39,552 nt of DNA from Planctomycetia bacterium (GTDB lineage: Bacteria; Planctomycetota; PLA2; JAEUHO01): positions 1 through 39,552 of the forward strand of contig JAEUHO010000332.1 in NCBI GenBank assembly GCA_016795345.1, given 5' to 3'. This document shows positions 15,650 through 23,941 of this stretch, piece after piece; the first letter of the stretch is position 1; every line of letters begins with the position of its first letter. A program made the position numbers and the translations under genes. The notes below the pieces were generated by a model. That model was not told where the DNA came from, ran no database searches, and saw only the letters and a list, made by a program, of their open reading frames with translations.

Positions 15650-16663
15650 CTACCCGACGCCCATGGAGCGCGCGATCTTCGGCCAGTCGCGGACGAGCAC
15701 GCGGCGGCCCTCCTCGGAGACGAGGAGCGACTTCTCCTTGCCCTCGAAGAACGAGCGGTAGCCCGGGCCCTCGACCTGCGACGCGACGAAGAACCGCGTG
15801 AACGCCTCGAGCACCCAGACGTCGATGCCCTGGTAGTACTCGAGCAGCGCGGCGAGGTCGTCCTTGTGCTCGGCGGGCACGCGGTGCACGGGCCCGACGC
15901 CGGGCTTCTCGAGCGGGTCCACGAGGTCCGACGCCATCATCGAGAACATGGGCACGAGCGCGACGGCCTGGCGCGGCGCGAGGTGGCTGCGCACGAACAC
16001 GTTGTGCTTGAGCAGCAGGGCCATGTAGACGGCGAGGAACTCGGGGATGCCCTCGCCCTGCTCGTCGTGGAGCGGCGCGGGCTCCTCGCTGTTGAGCGAG
16101 GGGATCGACGGGTCCACCAGCTGGCAGACGCGGATCATGACGCCGTGCTTCACCTGGAGCTTCAGCTCGCGGAGCTTGCCCTGGTAGGTGTCGCGCTGGG
16201 AGAGGCGCTCGGCGACGACGGGGCCGAGGAAGATGTTGCCGCCGTCGGCCATGCTCATGATGCGCTGGGCCTGGTTGATGCCGAGGCCCGTGACGTTGCG
16301 GTGGCCGTTGACGTCCACCACGAGGTTGTCGCTGTTCTCGTTGACCGCGACGCGCACGAGGAAGCGGCGCTGGCGGTCGGTCTGCTCGGCGTTCAGCGCG
16401 GCGATGCGGGCGAGGAGGTCGAGGGCGATGCCGACGTCGACGTCGTAGGGGCGCATGACGTCGATGAGGACGATGCCGACGCCGTCGCCGGTCGGGAGGA
16501 GGAGTACCTGGTCCTTCGGGACCCCGCTGGCCCCGACGGCCTCCACGATCACGCGGTTGAGCGCGTGGATGATGTGGCTCTGGGCCTCGATGGTGCGGCC
16601 CTTCGAGTAGCCGACGACGTCGAGGAAGACGTACTTCGCGTTGACGGTCTCGATGCTGGACAT
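15650..16663 (-). CDS. Protein with class III nucleotide-cyclase-homology domain, probably non-cyclising
   Basis: 337 residues. Residues 8-155 follow the cyclase homology fold: KYVFLDVVGYSKGRT with metal-type Asp15, LLLPTGDGVGIVL with Asp60, and NVTGLGINQAQRI with Asn130 and Arg134, the transition-state pair. The adenine-selecting Lys usually just before the GD motif is absent (LLP-T-GDG), so substrate specificity or activity is doubtful. Residues 160-337 have no domain I recognise and no membrane helix. ATG 16663 is preferred because the sequence after it begins the conserved strand within ten residues; a longer in-frame start at 16735 adds only a disordered leader. AGCCTAG at 16697-16703 could be its -10 (minus strand TAGGCT). 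A nucleotide sensor or regulator is inferred. Confidence 0.75.
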   Translation of the reverse strand: MSSIETVNAKYVFLDVVGYSKGRTIEAQSHIIHALNRVIVEAVGASGVPKDQVLLLPTGDGVGIVLIDVMRPYDVDVGIALDLLARIAALNAEQTDRQRRFLVRVAVNENSDNLVVDVNGHRNVTGLGINQAQRIMSMADGGNIFLGPVVAERLSQRDTYQGKLRELKLQVKHGVMIRVCQLVDPSIPSLNSEEPAPLHDEQGEGIPEFLAVYMALLLKHNVFVRSHLAPRQAVALVPMFSMMASDLVDPLEKPGVGPVHRVPAEHKDDLAALLEYYQGIDVWVLEAFTRFFVASQVEGPGYRSFFEGKEKSLLVSEEGRRVLVRDWPKIARSMGVG

Positions 16664-16759
16664 GCGCGGGCCCCGGCGGTGGACACGAGCCCGGAAGCCT
16701 AGCACCCCGTCCGCCGCGCCCCCCATCACCCGCACGCAGCGGCGGGGCTGGGCGGCCCG

Positions 16760-18547
16760 TCACCGGTCGCGCGGCACGCGCCGAAGCACGGTCAACACCC
16801 ATCCCTCGGGGCCGTGGCCGCGGTCGATCGTGAGGGCGCGGCGAACCTCGCTGCCCGGACCGATGCGTACCCGCAGCGGCACGACCACGGAGGTGACGGT
16901 CGGCCGGCGCAGCGAGCGGATGCCGATCGGTTCGTTGCGGCCGAGCGCGTCCGTCCCCCAGGGCCTCGGCACGTCGATCGCGTCCCACGCCACGTCGTCG
17001 CCTGCGACGGTCAGGGACAGGTCGAACGTCCGCTCCGGCCGGTCCGGATCCGCATCGCAGGCGGCCACGCGCACGGCGAGCGGGGTGGTCAACGACCGCG
17101 CGAGCGCGGCGAGTTCGCGGACGGTCGCGTCGGTCGGGTCGCCGACGTCCGCGTCGCGCACCGACGACGGAGCGAGACCTGCGTCCACCGGCGCGCCCCC
17201 CACGAGGTCCACGCGGCCCGCCACGGGCCGGCCGGCCGCCCCCGGCCGGTCGACGACGATGTCGAGCGTCTCGACGTCGGGCGGCACGAAGCCGCCGGCC
17301 GCGAGCGCGACTTCCACCCGCGCCCAACCGCGCCGGACGGGAGCGGAGTCGTCCACGCGGAGCACGGTGACGCGATAGCGGCGCCCGCCGCACTCCGCCT
17401 CGCCGACCGCGCCGGCAACCGCCGGCACGACCGTCGTCGCGAAGACCCGCGTCAGGGCCCGCTGCGTCAGGGGTGCGACGAGGTCGCGGGGAGCGAACGG
17501 GGTGTCCTGCGCGACCGAGACGTCGGGCTCGCCTCCGTCCGCGGTCGAACGGTCGAATGACCGATCCAACGTCAGGGTCACCTCCACGGTGCCGCCGTCA
17601 TCGCTCGGCGCCCAGCGTGCCGACACCGTCAGGCCGTCGCGGACGAGGTCGAACAGAGGCGTGTACAGGAAGCACTCCTGCCCGACCTCGAGGTCGAGGC
17701 CGCCGCAGGCAATCCGCGCCCGCCCGCCCGTGGCAGCGACGGAATGCGGCTTCGGTGCGTCGAGCGTGAGCGCCCGCACCGAGCCTTCGGCGGTGGCCGC
17801 CGGGTCCAGCCCCTCGACCAGCAGCGTGGCCACCGGCCCGTCCACCGTGGCGACGCGGTCGAGGGCCGCTTCGATCGTGCCGCGTGCAGCCGACGGTGCA
17901 ACGATACACAGCGACAACCTGGGCTCGCGCGAGGCGACAAAGACCACCGCGCGAGGCCAGAACCTAAGTGCGGCTTCGAGTTCGTCGCACTTCAACCCCG
18001 TGTCGTCGGCTTGCTCGTCGGTCGGAGTCGTCTGGGGTTCGAGCGTCGCGGGGCCCATCGCGTCGCGGTGGGACATCGAAAGGTCGTAGGCGAAGGTCTC
18101 GTACCCGAGCGCGGTCGCCTCGTCCGCTCGTCGGGCTCCCGCCGTCACGCGCCGATCCCACCGCGAGGCGACGTTGCACTCTTCGGTTGTGTCTACGGCG
18201 TCCGCTGCCGCCCGCCGCTCGTCGCGCGCCGCCGCGTCGGCGGGGCACGTCGCGAGGGCCGGATCGGTCGGGGCGGCCGTGGCGGCACCGTCGGGCGACG
18301 GCCGTCTTGCCTCGCACGATCCAGGTCTCGCAGCAACCGCAAGCGCGGGCGGAGCGTCCATGGGCGCAACGAGCGCATCGACGACGGGCGCCGGCGTCGC
18401 CTCGTCCCCGTCGGACGCGAGTCCACCGGGCGTTCCGCCGACGATCATGCCGCCCACGACGCACCCGACCAGGCCGACGGCCACAAGCGTGCGACGGACG
18501 AGCACGACGTCGGGGACCATCGCGGAACTCTCGTCGGGCCGCGTCAC
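16760..18547 (-). CDS. Secreted or membrane-anchored protein of unknown function
   Basis: 595 residues from GTG 18547, supported by GGAGGG ten bases upstream; an alternative ATG lies at 18520. Residues 19-40 (a TLVAVGLVGCVVGGMIVGG stretch) form one membrane helix or signal anchor. The rest is Ala/Asp-rich with several Cys residues (for example in EECNVASRW, GLKCDELE, IACGGLDLEVGQECFLY), which could form disulphides if exported. No known domain is recognised. Codon use is less G/C-extreme than in ispG, so recent acquisition or low expression is possible. It lies upstream of the cyclase-homology gene with a 96-bp gap and is divergent from the methyltransferase. Confidence 0.65.
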   Translation of the reverse strand: MTRPDESSAMVPDVVLVRRTLVAVGLVGCVVGGMIVGGTPGGLASDGDEATPAPVVDALVAPMDAPPALAVAARPGSCEARRPSPDGAATAAPTDPALATCPADAAARDERRAAADAVDTTEECNVASRWDRRVTAGARRADEATALGYETFAYDLSMSHRDAMGPATLEPQTTPTDEQADDTGLKCDELEAALRFWPRAVVFVASREPRLSLCIVAPSAARGTIEAALDRVATVDGPVATLLVEGLDPAATAEGSVRALTLDAPKPHSVAATGGRARIACGGLDLEVGQECFLYTPLFDLVRDGLTVSARWAPSDDGGTVEVTLTLDRSFDRSTADGGEPDVSVAQDTPFAPRDLVAPLTQRALTRVFATTVVPAVAGAVGEAECGGRRYRVTVLRVDDSAPVRRGWARVEVALAAGGFVPPDVETLDIVVDRPGAAGRPVAGRVDLVGGAPVDAGLAPSSVRDADVGDPTDATVRELAALARSLTTPLAVRVAACDADPDRPERTFDLSLTVAGDDVAWDAIDVPRPWGTDALGRNEPIGIRSLRRPTVTSVVVPLRVRIGPGSEVRRALTIDRGHGPEGWVLTVLRRVPRDR

Positions 18548-18605
18548 GCTCCGGTCCCTCCGGGGTCACGTGCACGTCATGCGCGCCGCGCGCACGGCGG
18601 CGGCC

Positions 18606-18612
18606 GTACGAT
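18606..18612 (+). promoter_or_regulatory. Putative -10 motif for the methyltransferase gene
   Basis: GTACGAT lies 36 bases before the ATG at 18649. A GGGAGAGG ribosome site sits directly before the start codon. No clear -35 is seen. Confidence 0.25.
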
Positions 18613-18648
18613 GGGACCGACGGTCCGTGCCTGCGAGCGGGAGAGGTC

Positions 18649-19428
18649 ATGCCCGAGTCCACGCCGTCCTGGTCGTACGCGACGCCCGAGCCGCTCGCCG
18701 CGCGCATCGCGCTGCATGCGAAGTACGGCACGGCGCGCGAGCCATGGCACCGCTGGGTGTTCGACCGGATGGACCTCCGCCCCGGCGCCACGGTGCTCGA
18801 GGTCGGGTGCGGTCCGGGCACGATCTGGGCACGGAATGCGGACCGACTCCCCCCAGACGTCCGTTTGACCCTGACCGACCGGTCGCCGGGGATGGTCGAG
18901 GCGGCCCGTCGGATGCTGGGCGAGACCGGCATCGAGGCCACCGTGGCGGTGGCGGATGCGGCCCGGCTCCCGTTCGCGGAGGCCACGTTCGACGTCGTCC
19001 TCGCGGCGCACATGCTCTATCACGTCGAAGACCGTGCGCGGGCGATCGCCGAGGCGCGCCGCGTGCTCCGACCGGGCGGACGCTTCGTCGCGACCACGAA
19101 CGGGCGCGCGCACCTCCGCGAACTCGAGGCGTTCGCCTGCGGGCACGTCGCCGGATGGGTCCCCCCCGCCCCCACCCTGGCGTTCGGCCTCGAGCACGGC
19201 GAGGCGCAGCTGCGCGCGTCGTTCCGCGACGTGTCCCTCTCGCGCCACGAGGGAGGCCTCGTGGTCCCGCACGCCGAGCCGCTCCTCGCGTACCTCTGCT
19301 CGCTGCCCGGGCTCGACGCACTCCCCTTCGCCGACGTCGCGCGGCTCCGCGCGGCGCTCGAGGCCCACGTCGGGGCGCACGGCGCGCTGCGGATCACGAC
19401 CGACAGCGGGGCGTTCGTCGCGAGGTGA
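18649..19428 (+). CDS. Class I SAM-dependent methyltransferase
   Basis: 259 residues. Motif I is VLEVGCGPGTIWA (49-61), the acidic residue binding the SAM ribose is Asp77 in LTLTDRSP, motif II-like is VADAARLPF, and motif III is LRPGGRFVATTNG. This is the UbiE/small-molecule type arrangement (Methyltransf_11). No substrate can be assigned. It could be a quinone or small-metabolite methyltransferase, but it is not near enough to mqn genes to argue for that. The start has a strong ribosome site. A 35-bp gap separates it from the next plus-strand gene. Confidence 0.88.
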   Translation: MPESTPSWSYATPEPLAARIALHAKYGTAREPWHRWVFDRMDLRPGATVLEVGCGPGTIWARNADRLPPDVRLTLTDRSPGMVEAARRMLGETGIEATVAVADAARLPFAEATFDVVLAAHMLYHVEDRARAIAEARRVLRPGGRFVATTNGRAHLRELEAFACGHVAGWVPPAPTLAFGLEHGEAQLRASFRDVSLSRHEGGLVVPHAEPLLAYLCSLPGLDALPFADVARLRAALEAHVGAHGALRITTDSGAFVAR

Positions 19429-19463
19429 CGTGCCGGCCAGCGGGCCTCGCGTACCATCGCGGG

Positions 19464-20306
19464 ATGGCCGCGACCCCGGTGCCCCCGCGACTGCACGCGA
19501 TCCTCGCGCGGGACGGTCGGCACGCCGTCGTCCTCGCGCGCGTGCGGCGTCGGCTCACCGCGAGCGTGGGATGGGACCTGCGGCGCGACACGTTCGAGGT
19601 CGGGCAGTACGTGCGGGCCACGCTCGCGCCGCTGCGGTCCGACCTGTCGCCCGACGGGAGACACTTCGTCTACTTCGCGCTCGACGGCCGACGGGCGGCC
19701 CGCGGCGCGACGCTCGCGTACACCGCGGTCTCCCGCCGGCCGTGGCTGAAGGCGCTCGACTTTCACCCGGCCGGCGACACGTGGTACGGCGGCGGCCTCT
19801 TCGTCGACGACGAACACGTGTGGCTGAACGGCGTGGAGAAGCACCCCGAGGCCCGCACGACGTCCGGGCTGCGGCGGGCCGGGCGCCCGCGCGCGGCCGG
19901 CGCCGGCGACACGGGGGACCAGAGCGTCTACGTCCGCCGGCTGCTGCGCGACGGGTGGACCTCGACGGGGTCCCGCACGCTCACGCCGCGGCACGACGTC
20001 GCGACATTCGAGCGGGACCTGCGGCACGGGCACGTGCTGCGCAAACGTCTCCACGCGACGTCCGGCCCTCGCGCCGAGGGACGCGGGTGCGTGTACGAGA
20101 CCCACGGGGTCGTCGGCCCCGCCGGGACGGAGACCGCACACGACGACTGGTCGTGGGCCGACGTGGACGGGCCGCGCGCGCGGGTCGTCTTCGCCCGCGA
20201 CGGCGCGATCCACGCGGCGCCGCTCGGCCGGACCGGCCCGGGCCCGTCGTGGGTCCTCTTCGACGCGAGCGGCCTCTCCTTCGAGGCGCTCGAGGCTCCG
20301 TACTGA
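19464..20306 (+). CDS. Conserved-looking protein of unknown function
   Basis: 280 residues, no signal peptide or membrane helix. Beta-rich, with LSPDGRHFVYFALDG around 58-72, which resembles a TolB/beta-propeller strand, and many Trp and Tyr residues (KALDFHPAGDTWYGGGLFVDDEHVWLN is one such run, stated here only by its key W, G and D residues). Repeated patterns of a verdict such as DWSWADVDGPRARVVFARDG near the end also fit short propeller-like blades. Start ATG 19464 is six bases after GTACCAT (19451-19457), so it may be leaderless. A copy of GGGCCTCGCG (19442-19451) overlaps that motif. Function unknown. Confidence 0.7.
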   Translation: MAATPVPPRLHAILARDGRHAVVLARVRRRLTASVGWDLRRDTFEVGQYVRATLAPLRSDLSPDGRHFVYFALDGRRAARGATLAYTAVSRRPWLKALDFHPAGDTWYGGGLFVDDEHVWLNGVEKHPEARTTSGLRRAGRPRAAGAGDTGDQSVYVRRLLRDGWTSTGSRTLTPRHDVATFERDLRHGHVLRKRLHATSGPRAEGRGCVYETHGVVGPAGTETAHDDWSWADVDGPRARVVFARDGAIHAAPLGRTGPGPSWVLFDASGLSFEALEAPY

Positions 20307-20309
20307 GAG

Positions 20310-20421
20310 GCTGGGAAGGAGTCGCAGACCCCTTCCCGGCCGCGAAGCGCGGGTCCGAAGGGCCCGCACGCCGAGCGGGTCTTCGGGGGGTTCGGGCCCC
20401 GAAAGCCGAGCGAAGGCGATT
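20310..20421. repeat. 112-bp three-hairpin repeat, copy 2
   Basis: It starts three bases after the stop of the upstream gene, like copy 1. Hairpin 1: 20313-20323 with 20327-20337 (one A/C mismatch). Hairpin 2: 20349-20356 with 20360-20367 (one G/U). Hairpin 3: TTCGGGG 20382-20388 with CCCCGAA 20397-20403. The convergent minus-strand gene ends at 20455. Confidence 0.85.
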
Positions 20422-20454
20422 CGTCCACGAACACGGACGCGACGGGCGACGCGC

Positions 20455-20985
20455 CTACGACTTCGCCGGCGGCACGTTCGCGTCGAGCCAGGCGAAGAGC
20501 TCGCGTTGCCGGGCGCGCGAGAGCATCCAGAGCGGGATGCGCCGCTCGGTCCCGTCGCGCCGCGTCACGAGATGGGTGCCGACGTACCCGGTGCCCGGGC
20601 GCCAGACCAGCTCGCGGGCCTCGAACGTGGCGACGCGCGCCGGGAACGCGCGGCGCCAGTGGAGGCGGCCGTCCTCGGTCCGGAGCATCGGCGCGAGGAG
20701 ATAGGTGAGGGCCGAACTCACGGCGTAGCCGCTCGCCAACGCCAGCGGGATCGCGACGAACGCCACGGGCACGACGTCGATCAGGCGGCCCGGCGCCCCG
20801 ATCAGGACGGCGGCGCGGACGAGCACCGACACGTAGGCGACCGTGAAGCACGCCGCGACGACCTGCGCCGCGACGAGGGAGAACCGGACCCGGAACCCGC
20901 GCGGCCCGGAGGCACCCACACCGGCCTCGTCGCGCGTCGCGCGCGGGCCGTAGGCGGGGACGGGCGTCAGGTCGCCGACGTACAC
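20455..20985 (-). CDS. Two-helix membrane protein, paralogue A
   Basis: 176 residues from GTG 20985. Two membrane helices occupy about residues 31-60 and 70-98. The C-terminal cytoplasmic part has GRLHWRRAF, ARELVWRPGTGYVGTHLVTRRDGTERRIPL and a final R-x-LFAWLDANVPP. The neighbour at 21085 has the same order of blocks. The GTG start is chosen over a longer in-frame GTG at 21078 because it makes the N-terminus (LTPVPAYGPRA) line up with LPAPTGYGVRA of the paralogue. The tail region resembles small membrane proteins with a PH-like domain, but I cannot confirm this. Function unknown. Confidence 0.65.
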   Translation of the reverse strand: MYVGDLTPVPAYGPRATRDEAGVGASGPRGFRVRFSLVAAQVVAACFTVAYVSVLVRAAVLIGAPGRLIDVVPVAFVAIPLALASGYAVSSALTYLLAPMLRTEDGRLHWRRAFPARVATFEARELVWRPGTGYVGTHLVTRRDGTERRIPLWMLSRARQRELFAWLDANVPPAKS

Positions 20986-21084
20986 GGCCCCAGCGTACTC
21001 GACCCGAGGCCCGACGTCCGGCCCTCGGCGGCGCGCACGAGCCGGCGACGCTCGTGGGACCGCGCTCCGACGTTGCACGCCGGG

Positions 21085-21654
21085 TCAGCGAGCCCTCGAC
21101 ACGCCGGAGGGAGCCGGCGGCGGCGCGCCGGGAGGGACACTCCGGTCCATCCACGCGAAGAGCCGCCGCTGGTCATGCCGGCGGAGGAGCGCGAGCGGGA
21201 GCTTGCGCTCCTCGCCCTCCCGTGACGTCAACAGGTACCGCCCCACGTAGGTCGCACCCGGGCGCCACCGCAGCTCGGCGGCGTCGAACTCGAGTTCCCG
21301 GCGACGGAACGCGCGTCGCCAGTAGAGGCGCCCACGATCGACTCGGCCCATGGGCGCGACCGCGAAGGTGAGCGCCGTGACCAAGGCGGCCGCACCGAGG
21401 AGCCAAGCCACGAGGGCGTACACGACGACGCGCAGCGTACCGAACGAGGACGGCCACTCCCCCGAAGCGACCAGCGCCGACGTGAAGTACCAGCCCACCC
21501 CACCGGCCACCGCCGCACCGACGAGATTCCCGACGACGTACGACCTCCGACACCGCAGTTCGAGCGGCTCCGCGAGATCGGCGGCGCTCAGGTCGGCGCG
21601 CGCGCGAACGCCGTACCCCGTCGGCGCGGGCAGGGAGTCGTCGGTCGAGTTCAC
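21085..21654 (-). CDS. Two-helix membrane protein, paralogue B
   Basis: 189 residues from GTG 21654. Helices are at about 38-62 and 72-97 (VVYALVAWLLGAAALVTALTF region). The C-terminal block GRLYWRRAF, AAELRWRPGATYVGRYLLTSREGEERKLPL and RRLFAWMDRSVPP matches paralogue A residue by residue over most of its length. The pair, 99 bases apart on the same strand, results from tandem duplication with considerable divergence. No enzyme motif is seen. They may work together as a hetero-oligomer in the membrane, which is inference. Confidence 0.65.
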   Translation of the reverse strand: MNSTDDSLPAPTGYGVRARADLSAADLAEPLELRCRRSYVVGNLVGAAVAGGVGWYFTSALVASGEWPSSFGTLRVVVYALVAWLLGAAALVTALTFAVAPMGRVDRGRLYWRRAFRRRELEFDAAELRWRPGATYVGRYLLTSREGEERKLPLALLRRHDQRRLFAWMDRSVPPGAPPPAPSGVSRAR

Positions 21655-21725
21655 CCCGGGAACATATCGCCGGCGCACGGCGCTCGCCACGGGACCCCGC
21701 TCGCGCCCGCGCCGATCACCGGCCC

Positions 21726-23039
21726 CTACATGAAGTTCGGCGTGTGGAGGTCCGAGAGGGTGCGCGCCTGCGTCACGGTGAAGCCGGCCGCGACCAGGCG
21801 GCGGACGCGGTTGTGGCCCATCTCCTCGAGGAGCTCGCGGAAGGCCGCGTGGCCCGTGCGGACCGCGGCCGGCTCGTCGCCGTGCGCCGCCAGCACCGTC
21901 AGCGCGTCCTGCACCGACGCCGGGACACCCGCGTCCCCCATCGTCGCGGCGCGCCGCCGCACCGCCGCCTCGAGGCGGTCGTAGAGTGCCGGGTCGTGCG
22001 CGAGCGCGTGGCGCACGTGCGCGAGGCCGAAGTGGACGTGCCGGGCCTCGTCCGCGCGCGCCTTGCCGACGAGCACCGACGTCGCCTCGTCGGGCGCGTG
22101 CACCTCGACGAACCGCAGGAGGTCGAGGAACGTGCCCTCGCCGAGGACCGAGAGCAGGAACATCGCCTCGGTGAAGTCCTCCTGCTGCAGCAGCGACAGC
22201 AGCGAACGCGACGTCGTCACGTGGCTGACGCCGAGCCCGCCGCCGCCGGCCCGCGCGCGCTTCAGGAACACGTCGACGTGCCGCGCCTCGTCGGCGAGCG
22301 TCACCGCGAGCAGCATCGCCACCTCGGCGTACGCCGGGTGCAGCCGCGGGAGGAACTTCGCGGGCACCCACAGCGCCGAGAGCTCGTTCTCGGCGAGGAA
22401 CGTCATCACCTGCCCGAGCGCGCGCTCGAGCGCCACGGGCAGCGTCGCCACCTTGTCCCAGGGCACGTCCCGCGTCGCGTCCCACTGCGCGGCGACCGCC
22501 TGGTCGTAGAGGCGCGCGGTCTCGGGCGGCGCGAGCCGGTCGCGGTCGAGGAGGTCCACCGGGTACGGCGGGCCGCCGGGCTCGACGCGCGCGCCGCGCG
22601 GCGCGAAGCCCGTCGCGGGGTCGGCGTGCGCCGGGAACGGCACCGCGGCGAGCACGTCGGCGGCGAGGAAGGTCCCGTCGGGGCGTCGCAACGCGAGGCC
22701 CGCTCCGCCGCCGCCGGACGCGCCGCCCGCGGGCGCGGCGCCGTGGGGCCCGCGCGCCACGCGGTGCACCGCGCGGCCGTCGGGGAGGCGTTCGGCGCCG
22801 AGGTAGACGTGCCGCTCCGCGCGGCACCACGACGCGACGTCCTCGGCGAACGCGGGCGAGACGCTCGCGACGGTCACGACGCCGCCCTCGGTCACGAGGT
22901 CGAGCGCGGGGCGCAGGATCGCGAGCGCGCCCCCGCCGATCGCGAGGTCGCCCACGTCCACCGCGACCGCGCCGGCCGCCCCCTGCGACGCACCGGGCCT
23001 CGCGTCGGCGGGCTCGGGCCGGGCCTCGCGTGCCGTCAC
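21726..23039 (-). CDS. TusA-like domain fused to a ferritin-like di-iron oxidase domain
   Basis: 437 residues from a GTG that overlaps the stop of the PhnD-like gene (GTGA). Residues 23-98 have the TusA/SirA pattern (VAVDVGDLAIGGGALAIL, then LVTEGGVVTVASVSPAFAEDVASWC), but the sulphur-carrying Cys of CPxP is replaced by Gly-Gly, so it cannot carry persulphide at that site. Residues 165-437 are helical with two clear ferritin-like motifs: Glu217/Glu219 in AENELS, Glu251-x2-His254 in DEARHVDVF, Glu301 in GEGTFLD, and Glu331-x2-His334 in DEARHVHFG. These give the six or more ligands of an O2-activating di-iron centre. The N-terminal 20 residues are encoded by a copy of the dispersed CGAGGCCCG repeat. 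An oxygenase acting with the neighbouring flavoprotein is inferred; substrate unknown. Confidence 0.75.
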   Translation of the reverse strand: MTAREARPEPADARPGASQGAAGAVAVDVGDLAIGGGALAILRPALDLVTEGGVVTVASVSPAFAEDVASWCRAERHVYLGAERLPDGRAVHRVARGPHGAAPAGGASGGGGAGLALRRPDGTFLAADVLAAVPFPAHADPATGFAPRGARVEPGGPPYPVDLLDRDRLAPPETARLYDQAVAAQWDATRDVPWDKVATLPVALERALGQVMTFLAENELSALWVPAKFLPRLHPAYAEVAMLLAVTLADEARHVDVFLKRARAGGGGLGVSHVTTSRSLLSLLQQEDFTEAMFLLSVLGEGTFLDLLRFVEVHAPDEATSVLVGKARADEARHVHFGLAHVRHALAHDPALYDRLEAAVRRRAATMGDAGVPASVQDALTVLAAHGDEPAAVRTGHAAFRELLEEMGHNRVRRLVAAGFTVTQARTLSDLHTPNFM

Positions 23040-23839
23040 CAGCCGCCCGCCGCGTCGAGCGCCGCCACGAGGCTCGCGTAGCCCTCCTCGCGGGGCGGCA
23101 TCCACTGCCGCAGCCCCTCGAGCTCGAGGAGGCGGCGGCTCTTCGGGTCGTCCCAGCGCATTGCGGCGAGCGCGCGCCAGAACGCGTCGGCCTGGGCCGA
23201 CGGGAACGAGGCGAGCGCGTCGAACATGCAGTGGTCGAAGCCGGGCGTCGTCCAGAGCGCCTCGAGGCGCGACGGGTCGACGCGGCCCGCGGCCTGCTCG
23301 CCGACCCAGACGAGGTCGCCGACGACGCCCGCCTGCGCGCGGCCGTCGCGCAGCGCCGCGAGCACGTCGAGCTCGCTGGTGCCCGTGTCGCCGTGTTTGC
23401 CGAGGTCGGTGTCGAACGGCAGGACCTTCACGCGCGCGAGGTCGACGCCCTCCTGCGCGAGGAAGTGGAGCGGGAGGATGCGGGCCTGCGTCGAGTCGCG
23501 GCTGCCGACGGCCAGCGTCTTGCCGTGGAGGTCGGCGAGCGAGCGGACGCCCGCGTCGCGGCGCACGACGAGCTTGCTGTGGAAGTCGCGGTCGCTGTCG
23601 CGCATGCCGAGGGAGCGGGAGGTCCCGCCGGTGCGGCGCCGCACGCGGACGTGCGCGAGCGGCGTGTTCCACGCGACGTGGACGTGGCCCGCGAGGAGCG
23701 CCTCGACCTGGCGCTCGTAGTTGCTGAACAGGCAGAAGTCCATGGGGACGCCGGCCCCGCGGAAATGGTCGCGGATCCCCTCCCAGATGGTGACCACCTT
23801 GGGGTCGTACGCCACCGCGCCGAGGACGATCGTGTTCAT
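23036..23839 (-). CDS. PhnD-like periplasmic-binding-fold protein without signal peptide
   Basis: 267 residues. The start (MNTIVLGAVAYDPKVVTIWEG) goes straight into the first beta strand, with no signal or lipoprotein sequence, so it should be cytosolic. The PhnD/SsuA-like pattern is clear: NYERQVEALLAGHVHVAWNTPLAHV (40-64), SLADLHGKTLAVGSRDSTQARILPL (100-124), DVLAALRDGRAQAGVVGD (158-175). Typical relatives bind phosphonates, phosphite or other oxyanions for ABC uptake, but there is no ATPase or permease here. Such orphan proteins can act as ligand sensors or enzyme-associated binding subunits. It is translationally coupled to the TusA/di-iron gene and lies 102 bases after the flavoprotein gene. 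ATG 23839 is the only sensible start. Confidence 0.8.
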   Translation of the reverse strand: MNTIVLGAVAYDPKVVTIWEGIRDHFRGAGVPMDFCLFSNYERQVEALLAGHVHVAWNTPLAHVRVRRRTGGTSRSLGMRDSDRDFHSKLVVRRDAGVRSLADLHGKTLAVGSRDSTQARILPLHFLAQEGVDLARVKVLPFDTDLGKHGDTGTSELDVLAALRDGRAQAGVVGDLVWVGEQAAGRVDPSRLEALWTTPGFDHCMFDALASFPSAQADAFWRALAAMRWDDPKSRRLLELEGLRQWMPPREEGYASLVAALDAAGGW

Positions 23840-23905
23840 CCCGACACCCTACCTTTCCGCCCCGCGGACGCCCTCCTCGGGCCGACGATCCGACGGCGGC
23901 CGGGC

Positions 23906-23931
23906 GGGGCGCCCCCCGTGGAGGGCGCCCC
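23906..23931 (-). terminator. GC hairpin just after the flavoprotein gene
   Basis: GGGGCGCCC (23906-23914) and GGGCGCCCC (23923-23931) pair perfectly around an 8-base loop. It lies 10 bases past the flavoprotein stop (minus strand) and 66 bases before the PhnD-like start. It could terminate, or attenuate, transcription between the first gene and the other two. There is no T-tract. Confidence 0.45.
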
Positions 23932-23941
23932 GAGGCCCGCG

